Of a stretch of DNA of 64,000 bases, positions 10,201 to 20,755 are shown piece by piece. The notes under the pieces were generated by a model that saw nothing but the letters and a program-made list of their open reading frames with translations, searched no databases and was not told the DNA's origin. The position numbers and the translations under genes were made by a program. Origin of the DNA: Nephrocerus scutellatus (lineage: Eukaryota > Arthropoda > Insecta > Diptera > Pipunculidae); NCBI GenBank assembly GCA_947095585.1, contig OX352761.1, forward strand, positions 36,791,260 to 36,855,259, in the 5' to 3' direction. Each line of letters starts with the position of its first letter. The first letter of the stretch is position 1.

Positions 10201-10779
10201 CACCGGAAATCAATCAATTCTTGCATGCGAGCAGCTGGCACCCAATATTGCTGCACATTTTGGAAAAAAATCAATCGACGGTATTTTATTTGTAAAAGAT
10301 TAATCGCCGACCTATCCATGAAGGGAGTCTTCATATAAGAAATTTCTAGAGTTTCTGGAAAAAAACTTTTAAGCACTTGTGGCACTCGGCAGTAGATGTG
10401 AATCAATCGCAGAAGTAAGGATTCAAAACATAACGTCACACACCGTAAAAATGACTAAACATCCAAAGCAATAGTATTTTGTACCGATATCTTATGATCG
10501 AGGCATTTTGTGAGGAATTGGAGTAATAGTAGCTGATTTAGATTCAATGGAAAACCTCTCACGCTATCACATATTTATGAAGACAATATTCGTCCAGCTA
10601 AGAAATCAAGAGTGTAGTAGTGGTCAGTTGGGGGTGGTTAGTATGATTCGACACCAGGTAAACGAAATCTCCTTTCTGAAATCTAACATAGTTCGCACGC
10701 ATATGATTTCGCGTTTTCATCCGTTTACTACCACATTCAAAATGTTATTCCTAACTGCTGCATGAATATTGATCATCCT
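10201..10779. other. No gene recognised
   Basis: Mixed-composition DNA with short chance frames only. The right part may belong to the decayed gypsy integrase that is readable from about 10780. Confidence 0.4.
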
Positions 10780-11145
10780 AAGTGTTCGAAAGACTTTCAT
10801 TGATATTTCCTTAATTAATGGCGCTTCAACCTTGAATTGATTCATTTTCCCGCTAGTTTTTTGTTGCAGTCGTCTTCTAGCAGCACACTTCTCACACGCT
10901 CGGCACAAGTTTTTCACATCTCTGCGGCAATTCACCAAAAAGAATTTATTTCTTATTGTATCTAGTGTCTTAATGCCCAAATGTTCTTCTGATGTTCCGC
11001 TGTGCTCTAGCTCTACCTTTAATGTGATGCTCTGACCATCGGCAGATTCACATTGCCTTACCAGTAGTCCATCTTCAATTTTCAATGACTTCAATTGAGC
11101 CCAGTAACTTTTTACTGTAGGACTTGCTATTGCAATCTCGTACTA
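10780..11145 (-). pseudogene. Ty3/gypsy integrase N-terminal zinc region fragment
   Basis: The minus strand reads EIAIASPTVKSYWAQLKSLKIEDGLLVRQ, then EEHLGIK.TLDTIRNKFFLVNCRRDVKNLCRACEKCAARR. This is the RNase H-integrase linker and the HHCC zinc domain of a gypsy integrase; the CRACEKC pair and the HLGIKKT-like His region are visible. One His is lost in a short deletion (SGTSEEHLGIK). No catalytic core follows, so this is an isolated relic. Confidence 0.75.
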
Positions 11146-12180
11146 CTGCGGTCTTCCTTCTTGTTCCATTTACTGAAATATTAGAGCAATTGTTGTTCTT
11201 TGTCCAATGATCTTTCATCTCTACCGTAATTCATGAAAAACTGAGCATTTTTGGGTTTTCGTACCCCTACTATGTTTGTACTCGGAGAGACAACACTTCC
11301 TGAATGACCCATCATTGTGATTCCTAGCATTTCTGCGGTACTTTCAAATTACGGCATCTTAACACTTGTTTCTCAAATCAAGTGACATCTGGTGCATTAA
11401 TTATTCAAACGTGCTACTTTAACTGCTTCAGCTACTACTGTAGGTTGTAGTGACGCACTCTCTTTACTTACTCTCCATACCCCATTTCAGGACTAACGAT
11501 TGATGTGGAATCCAGAATCCTGTATAAAGAATAAAATTGCGACTTCCCATCCAGGAGAAATTTAAAAAAAGACATTTTTCTTAATAGCTTCACGAAAAAG
11601 CATACCATTCAAGCAGCTGCGAAAACTCGCATTCGCTGCGAAATCGCCTCGCACCAATCAAACCTATTATTTATTTAATGTCAATTATTTTGCAACGAAA
11701 ACATTTCTCAATTTTATTTAAAAGTGTTGCTCCCAGTATGGTTTGTTCAAATTTGTGATCCTCTGATTTGGTATGCTGATGATATTTAATCACAGTTTTA
11801 GAACTGCTTTGTGAGTGAGCGACATAGCTATTAATATTGAGTTATTGGGAAGGTATAATGGCTTATGTCATTAATTGTGATGATACTTCATAACAGTCTT
11901 AAAACTACTTTGTGAAGACGTAAAAAAGCGATGAATATTTGTTCGTTGTTTGGAAGTAGTGGCATATCAGATATCAATAACTTGTATAGAGTCGGACTTA
12001 ATACTTCCACTTAGAGAACACCAAAGATTAAATTTTGTCAGTTAAATTTGTTCCCCTCTTAGTGTCATCAAATGTTTTTTGTTGAGAAAATAGTTGCAGA
12101 TTAGAAGTCGACTGTGGCTGCAACCCGTTATACAAATAAACGGGGGCCCCTAGTATGTATTATTCAATTTAATGTCAGTA
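11146..12180. other. Non-coding; a loosely repeated ~105 bp motif
   Basis: No gene is recognised. Near 11776 and 11881 two related stretches occur (GATGATATTTAATCACAGTTT... and GATGATACTTCATAACAGTCT..., each followed by AAACT.CTTTGTGA). The end, about 12140-12155, holds GGGGGCCCC. Confidence 0.4.
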
Positions 12181-14060
12181 TTCTTACGATTTTTTTTAAC
12201 CCACTTCCTAACGACCGATTTTATTGAAATTTTGCACACATGCATATCTCCGATGACGACACTTTTTATTAATTAATTAACTTTCTAACAAATTAATTAA
12301 TTTGACTCCCATACAAATATTTTACAAAATTTACCCGATTTTCTTCAAATTTTATATACATGTGTATCTTCTATGGACAACACTTTTTGTAAAAATTTTG
12401 GAGACCCTGGGCCCCGGTGTCATGAGGCCCAATACAAATTTTTTTTAAAAAATTAACCCGATTTTCTTTAAAATTTATACACATGTGCATCTCCCATGGA
12501 CAACACTTTTTATAAAAATTTTGGAGACCCCTGGCCCGGGGTCGTGAGGCTCCATACAATTTTTTTTATAAAAATTACCCGATTTTCTTCAAGTTTTATA
12601 TACATGTGTATCTCCGATGGACAACACTTTTTGTAAAAATTTTGGAGACCCTGGGCCCCGGTGTCATGAGGCCCCATACAAATTTTTTAAAAAAAATTAA
12701 CCCGATTTTCTTTAAATTTTATACACATGTGTATCTCCCATGGACAACACTTTTTATAAAAATTTTGGAGACCCCGGGCCCGGGGTGGTGAGGCTCCATA
12801 CATTATTTTTTATAAAAATTACCCGATTTTCTTCAAGTTTTATATACATGTGTATCTCCGATGGACAACACTTCTTGTAAAAATTTTGGAGACCACGGGC
12901 CCCGGGCCTCGTGAAGCCCCATACAATTTTTTTAAAAAACTTAACCCGATTTTCTTAAAATTTTATATACATATGTATCTCCGATGGACAACACTTTTTG
13001 TAAATATTTTGGAGACCATGGGCCCGGGGTCGTGAGGCTCCATACAATTTTTTTTATAAAAATTACCCGATTTTCTTCAAGTTTTATATACATGTGTATC
13101 TCCGATGGACAACACTTCTTGTAAAAATTTTGGAGACCACGAGCCCCGGGCCTCGTGAAGCCCCATACAATTTTTTTAAAAAACTTAACCCGATTTTCTA
13201 AAAATTTTATATACATATGTATCTCCGATGGACAACACTTTTTATAAATATTTTGGAGACCATGGGCCCCGAGGTCGTGCAAACATTTTGGAGTCGCCGG
13301 GCGCGAGGCCTCATACAAATTTAAAAAAAAACTTAATCCCATGGGCACCACTTTTTGTAAAAATTTTATGGGGGTCGTGAGCCGCCCCATACAAAATTTT
13401 TTAAAAAATAACCCAATTTTTTTCAAAATTTATACACATGTGTATCTCCAATGGACAACACTTTTTGTAAAAAATTTTAAGACCCCAGACTCCGGGGTCA
13501 TGAGGCCCCATACACATTTTTTTAAAAAATTAACCCTATTTTCTTCGAATTTTATACGCATGTGTGTCCTGAGGCCCGAAGGGTGCTCATATATTTTTTT
13601 TTTTAATATTAGCCCGATTTTTTTCAAATTTTAAACATATGTGTATCTCCGATGGACAAAACTGTTTGTAAAATTTATGGAGTGAACGGGCACTGAGGCC
13701 CTAGTGGTGCCCATAAATTTTTTTTAAAATAAGCCCGATTTTCCTCAAATTTTAAGCACATGTGTATCTCCGATGGACAAAACTTTTTGTAAACTTTTTG
13801 GAGTGAGCGGGCCCTGAGGCCCGACGGGTGCCCATGTAACTTTTTTAAAAATTAGCTCGATTTTCTTCAAATTTTAAACACAGGTGTATCTCCGATGGAC
13901 AAAACTTTTTGTAAAATTTTTGGAGTGATCAGGACCTGAGACCCGAGTGGTGCCCATGTAAATTTTTAAAAATTAGCCCGATATTTCTAAAATTTTAAAC
14001 ACATATGTATCTCCTATAAGAGAATTTACATGATAATTTTTTTTATGGGTTTTTTTTTTT
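12181..14060 (+). repeat. Satellite B, ~122 bp units with a 244 bp dimeric period
   Basis: Repeats contain ACATGTGTATCTCCGATGG, ACAACACTTTTTGTAAAAAT, a GC-rich block (GGGCCCCGG..TCATGAGGCCCC), then CATACAAATTTTTT and ACCCGATTTTCTTC. Anchor starts fall at 12358, 12481, 12602, 12725, 12846, 12969, 13090 and 13213. Spacings alternate 123, 121, 123, 121, and two sequence types alternate with them. Units after 13260 are more diverged. The array ends in AGAATTTACATG plus a T-rich tail at about 14020-14060. Confidence 0.9.
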
Positions 14061-14094
14061 TTAATGTGTAATTTTATACGGTGAGGTTGATGGG

Positions 14095-14430
14095 TGGTAG
14101 ATTTTACTTGTATGAATCCACATTGCTCTTCAGGAATAATATTATTTTTATTCCACAGGCGGCTTTGTGTAGCAGTATTTGTTCAATTATTTTACTTAAA
14201 GAGCAAAATAGAGATATTGGAAGGTAGCTTTTTGCATCCGACGTTATTTTATGAGATTTCACAATAGGAATTATATTAGAATCTTTTCATGCCAAGAGAA
14301 AATAACATAAAATTAAGAAAGCGGAATAATTCGCAAACACGGTAATTTTTTGATGAAAATGTTATTTATTCCATTAAATCCTGGAGCTTTTGAATTGTTT
14401 AATGATTTTATAATACTTTTTACGATTCTA
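14095..14430 (-). pseudogene. Jockey-clade LINE reverse transcriptase fragment
   Basis: The minus strand reads IIKSLNNSKAPGFNGINNIFIKKLP (from about 14430 down) and, after several breaks, NKNNIIPEEQCGFI..KSTTHQ (about 14105-14165). These are the first RT blocks of Jockey-type LINEs (KAPGxDxIxN and IIPEEQFGFxxxHSTTHQ). It resembles the LINE at 24870-27660 and may be the same family. Confidence 0.75.
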
Positions 14431-14433
14431 GGC

Positions 14434-14500
14434 CAATTCCACAAGCACAATTCCACTAGACACAATTCCACTGGCACAATCCACTTGGCACAATTTAACT
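14434..14500. repeat. Short minisatellite, CACAATTCCACT unit
   Basis: About four to five imperfect copies of a 14-15 bp unit (CACAATTCCACTAG/GG) follow the Jockey fragment on its upstream side. Confidence 0.7.
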
Positions 14501-14541
14501 TCTTGATAATCAAACGAATTTAGGGTGGTAATTCGCGCGCG

Positions 14542-14918
14542 AATTTTATAACTTGCCGACGTTCGAGCGTTTTTAAAAAAGACACGTTGTGATCAATTTC
14601 AGCGGTCAGATCAGACTGCCTGTTATTTTAATTAATTTTATTCAAGAACTCAAGATGTATGTATTACAATTTTGCTTACTTAGCTTAAATTACATTTGTT
14701 GGCTAACACATTTTTGTTTATACAAGTGTGTGAAGTTTTATTAGGTAAAAAGTATGCTAAAATGCTGATTAATTGCTTTGGGAACATTATGTCTTGCGAA
14801 ATGCACCGAAAATATAAAATTAGGTTACTGTCTGGCTTGATTAATTTGATTTAAAAATGACTCGAATTTATCGGGTTCATTAGCTTTTATTTCAATATAG
14901 TTACTTGTGTATGTAACT
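14542..14918 (-). repeat. 3' LTR of the errantivirus-type element
   Basis: 377 bp, the partner of 19245-19621. In plus orientation it runs AATTTTATAACTTGCC ... ATGTAACT. It is preceded on the element strand by a polypurine tract and followed by the CGCG duplication. Confidence 0.9.
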
Positions 14919-14930
14919 TCTCCCCCCTTT
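14919..14930 (-). promoter_or_regulatory. Polypurine tract
   Basis: On the minus strand AAAGGGGGGAGA lies immediately upstream of the AGTTA start of the 3' LTR. This is the classic position and composition for the plus-strand primer of reverse transcription. Confidence 0.9.
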
Positions 14931-16308
14931 AGATCAGAATTCTCCTGAATTCTTTTATCAAGTTTATTTCAATATATTTTAATTTTGTTCTCCAAATGGT
15001 AATTATGAATATTATTGTAAGTATGAGAAAAATATTACACCCGTATATGACTTTATTATGGGTTTTTAAATTAGAAATATTTTTGAAATTAATTTTATTT
15101 TCTTCGTCTATTTGCTCGAAAGTAAGTTTTTCTGTAAAATTCTTTATATCACCATATCGCAAGCTCATATTTCCTTCAACTTTTTCCACTACATTAGAAT
15201 AGTAGTAATCATTAATTTCTATTAAACAATTGTTAAATTGAATTAAATTATTTCCATTTAAAATAGTATAGTTTTTATTGCATGTATTGTTTACAAATAA
15301 ATTTACTGCTTTTTTAACCATGATTGTTTTTTCATCTAACGCTATAATTTCTAATTCTCTGTTTGTTATTAATTTACAATTTTTTGTTAATATACAATGA
15401 GTGCTGGGTTTTAACAGTTTGAAATGTTTATTCTCCTCAAATTGCATAATTTTATCTTTGTACGTAAAAACTTCCTCTATTTTGGCTTCTATTTCTTTTT
15501 GATTTTTATTTGGTAATGGTACAATTTTTCTTATTGAACTGAACAATTTTGGTATTTTAATGCTTAGTATTAAATAAGTATTATTGAAAGTTGCTATTCC
15601 TAATTGCAAATATTTTAATTTATTAAAATCAATGTTATATTTGTTAATTTCATGACTTGTTAAAATATTTGGGTGAACTAGGTCGTATTTGGCTGAGACT
15701 ACATTATCTTGGATTTGTTTTATTTTACTTTTTATCAATTGAATTTTAGTCATTTGTTGTAGATACATATGTTGTTGGTATTCTTCGTCTACAATTTTAT
15801 TTATGTTATTAAGACCTTTTTCAATTTCTTTCCTATCGTTTTTTACTATATTTTTTATTTGTTCTATCGCTAAATTAAAATGGTCGTTTATATGTATTTG
15901 CTCGTTTAATGTCTCATCTGTCTGTAATAAATGTTTTTGTATGGTCTGTCTATCGTCGTCGTCCATTGTGCCAAATGTCCATTTAGCTACGGTACCTATC
16001 GCATTTAAAAGTCCCCTTTTTTGTCTTTTTTCTGTTGGTACTAACGTCAGTAATTTATTTCTTGCTTCAAGTAGTTCGGCTTGTAATATGTCCTTGTTAC
16101 TTGTTTTCGCTAGTATAATATTGTCAGTCATTTTATTAATAATATTTTCTATTTGTTTAACATTAATTATATGTAATACTATGTCACTGTCCTTAACTAT
16201 TTCCTGATCTCTTATTTGTAAGTCAATAAATCCTATTTGGTCCACTAGTTCCGTTAGAATCATTGTGCCTTTACTCGGTCGTATCCATATTGATATTACC
16301 AGTATCAT
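14929..16308 (-). CDS. Errantivirus envelope (Env, F-protein-like), open frame
   Basis: 459 residues start at ATG 16308. The protein has a furin-type site RQKR at residues 95-98, followed by GLLNAIGTVAKWTFGTMDDDD, the fusion-peptide-like start of the transmembrane subunit of insect errantivirus Env (related to baculovirus F proteins). A Cys-containing ectodomain follows, then a hydrophobic anchor at about 422-438 and a short basic tail. In relatives it mediates membrane fusion. The N-terminus is only moderately hydrophobic, so a signal peptide is uncertain. The usual length is about 470-580 residues, so this copy is near full length. A splice-acceptor-like TTTTCAG lies just upstream (16318-16324), as expected for env, which is made from spliced RNA. 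No stop interrupts the frame, although pol is wrecked. Confidence 0.88.
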   Translation of the reverse strand: MILVISIWIRPSKGTMILTELVDQIGFIDLQIRDQEIVKDSDIVLHIINVKQIENIINKMTDNIILAKTSNKDILQAELLEARNKLLTLVPTEKRQKRGLLNAIGTVAKWTFGTMDDDDRQTIQKHLLQTDETLNEQIHINDHFNLAIEQIKNIVKNDRKEIEKGLNNINKIVDEEYQQHMYLQQMTKIQLIKSKIKQIQDNVVSAKYDLVHPNILTSHEINKYNIDFNKLKYLQLGIATFNNTYLILSIKIPKLFSSIRKIVPLPNKNQKEIEAKIEEVFTYKDKIMQFEENKHFKLLKPSTHCILTKNCKLITNRELEIIALDEKTIMVKKAVNLFVNNTCNKNYTILNGNNLIQFNNCLIEINDYYYSNVVEKVEGNMSLRYGDIKNFTEKLTFEQIDEENKINFKNISNLKTHNKVIYGCNIFLILTIIFIITIWRTKLKYIEINLIKEFRRILI

Positions 16309-16316
16309 GATTAGTA

Positions 16317-16325
16317 TCTGAAAAT
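16317..16325 (-). promoter_or_regulatory. Candidate env splice acceptor
   Basis: The minus strand reads ATTTTCAG directly before ATACTAATC and the env ATG. Errantivirus env is translated from a spliced RNA whose acceptor lies close upstream of env, which fits this site. Confidence 0.5.
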
Positions 16326-16456
16326 TTTAATAGTTTTTTAATGTTGTGAGGGTGAATATTTTTTAATTTTCCTTTCCTTTACCTTGGTTGCTCTTTATGC
16401 CTAACCGCTTTATAATTTTTTACAAACCCTTCTGATCTCTTTTCCTCATAATCCTC

Positions 16457-17275
16457 TCAATTTCTATTTAATTTATTTAAGATTTTATGTTTTGTTGCTT
16501 CTAAATTGTTTTTCACTATTTCAAGATCTACTGTATTATCATGCACTTCGTTTGGTGTATACTGTGTCGCTGAATGGAACCTATCATTATAGTTTCGAAT
16601 GGCTTTCTGTATTAATTGTTTGACTGACAACCCTTTTTCTAATTTATACAAAATCCTAAATTTTTCAGCTATCGTACTATGAAATCTTTCAATATCAGCA
16701 TTGCCCGTATGGCTATTAGGTTTTGTTAGGTGAAGTTCTATATTTTCATTGTCCAAAAATTCCTTTATTCTTGTAGTTTTAAATTCATTGTCAGCAATTA
16801 TTTTCCTTGGTTTCCCTAATTTAGTAAAATGGTCTTCTAGTTGTTCCACAATGGTAATATGATTTCTATCAGTCAGCGGATAAGCTGCTCCGAACTTCGA
16901 AAATTTATCTATAATTGGTAAAAAGTGGTTTCTTTTCTCTTTTCATAGCATACGTATCTTTGTGTATAATTTCATTTTTTCTTGTCGGTGTTTCAATTTT
17001 GGTTTGATAGGTTTTCTATCGTACTTCACTTCCTGACAAATTTCACACTGATTGATCACGATCTGAATCAATTCCATTAATTTTGGGCAATATATTTTAT
17101 TTCTTATTTGATTGTATGTTTCCAGGATACCTGAATGCATACTTTCTCTTACGTGGTACAGGGAAATTTGCTTAATGGCTTCGACTTCTGTGTCGATGTC
17201 TTGTGCTCTCCTTGTACACTTAATAAATTCTATCTGATTATCATTGGAATACATTTCAATAAGTTTTTCCTGCAC
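16457..17275 (-). pseudogene. Errantivirus integrase, frameshifted and shortened
   Basis: The zinc-binding part (HVRESMHSGILETYNQIRNKIYCPKLMELIQIVINQCEICQEVKYDRKPIKP) reads at 16943-17275. The core continues in another frame (IDKFSKFGAAYPLTDRNH at about 16860-16920; EQLEDHFTKLGKPRKIIADNEF ... HTGNADIERFHSTIAEKFR at 16457-16849). The second Asp and the Glu are present. The segment with the first catalytic Asp appears shortened or scrambled near 16930-16990, so the enzyme is probably dead. Confidence 0.8.
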
Positions 17276-18498
17276 TTTATTGTAACTGTGATCTGAAATT
17301 TCCGCATAATCCCAATCTTCCCTTTTGTAATAAAGCTTCTGAATATGTTTCCCATTTCTTCAAAATCACTTTCTGCAACAAATATTATTCTTTTCCCATG
17401 TAATATTTTAAAGTCTTCCGTTTTATTATTTGTTAAGATAATTTGCGTTTTATATTTATTCACTATTTCTTCTTTGATTGGAAAATGGTCACCTAAGTCT
17501 TCCTCCGCTGAGTGTACTGTTACCATTGTCTCATCGTCCTCTATATTATTGACTACAAATTTAAAAGTATTGATATTGTTGTTCTCTACTCTTTCCGAAG
17601 CAGTACCCTCACCGTTTTCTATCCTGCTTAAGAAATCCGCCACTTTATTTTCCTTGCCTTTTAATTTTGGGTAACCATTCCAAGGCTGTTTCGTAAAAAA
17701 AATACAATTATTCACTTCTTCTCTTCTGCTATTGTTTGCTTGAGTTTCTTCTTGGTTTTGCCTGTCCGAGATTAAGCGATTTTGGCCAATCTGAGGATCA
17801 GGGTGTCCTACCAATTGAAGTTTACTCATATTTGATTGGATATTATCAATTTCCATAGGTTCAACCTGACCTTGCCTAAATGGGTTTTGGCGATATTGGT
17901 CTGAACCTTTTCTAAGGTTTCCTGTCTGTGGTCTTTGGAAATTAGCCGAATTTGCTAATTGATTGAAATTATGAAACCTTCCGTTATTAAAATTATTATT
18001 TTGTCTGTACTGCCCGGAATTATTATATTTTAATTCATTTAGGTAGTTGGGATTTCGATTCCATTGCCTTTCTTTAGGTGAATTATTAAATCTATTACCT
18101 ATATTTTGATTCCTATTTCTACCATCCGCAGATGCATTATTAAATCGGTGACCTTTGTCTTGATACCTACTGTTCCATGCATTTGTTGGTCTATCTTCTT
18201 TTATTTTAAATTTCCTATATTCTGGACGTATGCAACCATCTTCAAATCGTCTACTTGTCATTATTTTTAAAATATTGTTTATATTTCCCTCGTTATAAAT
18301 TTTGTCTAGCAGAACTCCCTGGGTCATTTCTTTTATAGTGTTTATAGTGTTTTTATAAGTGTTTATATAGAGGTCGCCTGTGTAATACACTGTCAGTTCT
18401 TCCGACTTATATTTAATGTCCTGTATCTCTACCATAAGTTCACTTACATTATTTACTTTGAGATTTGCAACTTTCCTGTAAAGCTGGTGTGGTTCCAC
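17230..18498 (-). pseudogene. Gag C-terminus fused in frame to RNase H end and integrase start
   Basis: Residues 1 to about 260 are an errantivirus-type Gag tail: a helical start (HQLYRKVANLKVNNVSELMVEIQDIKYKSEE), then an Asn/Arg/Gln-rich nucleic-acid-binding region (NRNQNIGNRFNN and similar repeats). Near 17670-17710 this runs without a break into KGKENKVADFLSRIENGEG, the conserved end of gypsy RNase H, followed by the spacer and start of integrase. Protease, RT and most of RNase H are deleted, yet the frame is kept for 422 codons. The upstream Gag part is in a different frame (18570-18926). Confidence 0.8.
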
Positions 18499-18569
18499 GT
18501 CAGGTCGATATCGTAACTTCAGCGTCTCCTTGATTAATTGCCAGTTATCTGGTTCTGGGATGTTGATAA

Positions 18570-18926
18570 TTACATTCTTCGCAGGTTCTGTATCGTCCTG
18601 TAGAAAATTGTTCGTACCGCTTCCTTCTTTAATTCGGTGTCATTGATTGTAGATAACAGGTATTCTATGCTTTTAAAAAATGAATTTATTGTGATGTCAC
18701 CCGTACCGGTGAACGTAGGCAGGCTGTTTATTGTTTTCATTACGCTGTCCCTGTTGTTTACTTCTGCCATATTCCTTAGTTCTAGGTATGCTTGCCTCAT
18801 CGCTTCCAATTGTTGCTCTTTTCTTGCAAGTTCTGCGACAAGTTCCACAGGTGCTACTTGAGGCTGTCCTTCCGCCATTCTTCTTTGATCAAACGCACGT
18901 TGTCTTCTTTGATTAATTATGTACAA
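18570..18926 (-). pseudogene. Errantivirus Gag N-terminal part
   Basis: 118 codons. The N-terminus is basic (RRQRAFDQRR), followed by a coiled-coil-like stretch (VAELARKEQQLEAMRQAYLELRN) and SLPTFTGTGDITINSFFKSIEYLLSTIND, the start of the gypsy-group capsid domain. A one-base shift near 18580-18600 separates it from the rest (NVIINIPEPDNWQLIKETLKLRYRPDVE), so Gag is broken here. Confidence 0.8.
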
Positions 18927-19228
18927 TTATTGAATTATTTCTTTGTAGTGTCTACTTTAAATATAAGTGTTCACTTCACTTTGGTGGTGTTAGCGTAAAA
19001 AGTTTTTATTTTTTTTTCTATTTAGCTTTCACTGCACACGAGTGGTTTTCACTTTGTTTCTTTGTAGTGTCACTTTGAATTTAAAAATTCTCACTTCACT
19101 TTGATGGTGTTGGCTTAAAAATTTTTTATATTTTAGCTTTCACTGCACCAAAACTTATTCTTATAATTGTATAAAATTTTTCTCTGAACGCGGTTCGTAT
19201 AACTGAATCCTTTATATTATTTAAAGGA

Positions 19229-19245
19229 CCCTACCGACTGCGCCA
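19229..19245 (-). promoter_or_regulatory. Primer-binding site, tRNA-Ser type
   Basis: The minus strand reads TGGCGCAGTCGGTAGGG at the inner border of the 5' LTR. It matches the tRNA-Ser 3' end (CGACTGCG-CCA), the primer type used by 17.6, 297 and TED. The initial T is shared with the LTR end. Confidence 0.85.
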
Positions 19246-19621
19246 ATTTTATAATTTGCCGACGTTCGAGCGTTTTTAAAAAAGACACGTTGTGATCAAT
19301 TTCAGCGGTCAGATCAGACTGCCTGTTATTTTAATTAATTTTATTCAAGAACTCAAAATATATGTATTACAATTTTGCTTACTTAGCTTAAATTACATTT
19401 GTTGGCTAACACATTTTTGTTTATACAAGTGTGTGAAGTTTTATTAGGTAAAAAGTATGCTAAAATGCTGATTAATTACTTTGGGAATATTATGTCTTGC
19501 GAAATACACCGGAAATATAAAATTAGGTTACTGTCTGGCTTTATTAATTTGATTTAAAAATGACTCGAATTTATCGGGTTCATTAGCTTTTATATCAATA
19601 TAGTTACTTGTATATGTAACT
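19245..19621 (-). repeat. 5' LTR of the errantivirus-type element
   Basis: 377 bp. It is the partner of 14542-14918 with about ten substitutions, for example CTCAAAATATATG versus CTCAAGATGTATG. It is followed by CGCG, the target duplication. Confidence 0.9.
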
Positions 19622-19656
19622 CGCGCGATTAAATTGTGCAAGTTGAATTCGTATAA

Positions 19657-20455
19657 TGTATTTAATAGAAGAAAATTTTAATGCCCTACATTGTGAAGCT
19701 GCCATTACCCATTTTTACCCTCTGTTTATGATATTTCGCTTTTGTAAACATTTGACTTTCGCTTTCAATTTTACTTTTAAACGAGTGTTTTGGCAATATT
19801 GTGGGCGCCGTGGATCAGTGATTAGTGCATGTACTTCTGAGCATGAGTTTCGTGGTTCGAATCCCAGAAAACACCAAAAGTATTTTCACGTTCCCAGGTT
19901 CCGACCTTACAAGTGTCTGACAAACATCCTTGAGTAATAACAGAAGTATTTTATTTGCCGAGGAATAAGGAATTCGAATGTCAAAACCAGCAAAACAGCA
20001 GGTTTACTTATTCCAAAGAAGGAATAAGATAGTGCAATGTTGTTGTAATTCCTTATTACAGCTAATTTGTCACGCAAAGCTTCTCAATTTGCCGGATACG
20101 GATACGGCATTCAAGTATAGGTCCATTCCATTTGTCTTCATGCACAACACAAATGGTCGCGAGAAGCTATGCTTCGGAACGCAACGATCGTTCGCGCCAA
20201 AATACTATTGTTATTATTTGGCAATATTGGAACCGATGTTCGATAATAGCCGTAATGCTTTTAAAATTTTTATGGTACAGTGTATAAGTTAACTTAAATC
20301 GCTGACCAACGAGTTTCCTAACATTACCATCTATGACTGTAGATAAAAATGTATAAATAGATAACAATTATTGGAGCACATTTTTTGTATTTAATAGAGG
20401 AAAATTTTAAGGCCCTACATTGTGAAGATGACAGGCACCCATTGTTACCCTCTGT
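19657..20455. repeat. Pair of ~65 bp direct repeats 732 bp apart
   Basis: GTATTTAATAGAAGAAAATTTTAATGCCCTACATTGTGAAG... at 19657-19722 recurs with a few changes at 20389-20455, both ending ...TTACCCTCTGTT. They bracket about 670 bp that holds the SINE head and otherwise nothing recognised. They may be the ends of a small element or a local duplication upstream of CCDC39. Confidence 0.7.
19801..19940 (+). mobile_element. tRNA-derived SINE (or tRNA pseudogene) head
   Basis: A tRNA-like 5' part carries an A-box-like TGGATCAGTGATTAGTGC (19811-19828) and a perfect B box GGTTCGAATCC (19854-19864). Their spacing is typical of the internal RNA polymerase III promoter of tRNAs. The sequence continues as ACACCAAAAGTATTTTC... 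without a tRNA acceptor arm, so it is more likely a SINE than a functional tRNA. The body end near 19940 is a guess. Confidence 0.6.
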
Positions 20456-20755
20456 TAATGGCTGCGCTTACCAACGTTTTGTTATTTATCAAGCATACGT
20501 ACATAACAATGACATCAAATTGAACAGGTAATACATACAATGTTAAAGCTTACATTTTGTTGCCATGTGATGACACAATATTATTTCACAACAAAATTCT
20601 TACTGAAAAAAATATTAAGTTCAAGAACTTAAGAGAAACACATTCATCTAAGAATTCTGTTGTGTTCAGAAGTACTTTAGAATTGAAAAAAGTTTAGTTT
20701 AAAAATAACGTTTTTGCAAAAAATATAAATTTTAAATTTGTCAAATCGATTAAAA

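Larger units (their letters stand above)
14538..19625 (-). mobile_element. Errantivirus-type Ty3/gypsy element with env, pol mostly deleted
   Basis: A 5.08 kb minus-strand provirus-like element with two 377 bp LTRs (14542-14918 and 19245-19621). Four-base CGCG duplications flank it at 14538-14541 and 19622-19625. In element orientation the LTR begins AGTTA and ends AATT, as in the gypsy/17.6/297 group. The order is LTR, tRNA-Ser PBS, gag, remnant of RNase H and integrase, env, polypurine tract, LTR. The LTRs differ at about ten positions (roughly 2-3%), so it is not brand new. Protease, RT and most of RNase H are absent; full-length relatives are about 7-7.5 kb. It could only move with helper proteins. 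Confidence 0.9.

Noticed and set aside
12371..13634. Short frames with FYKKCCP or LRWTTLFVKILET motifs on both strands
   Set aside because: They are shadows of satellite B units and follow its period.
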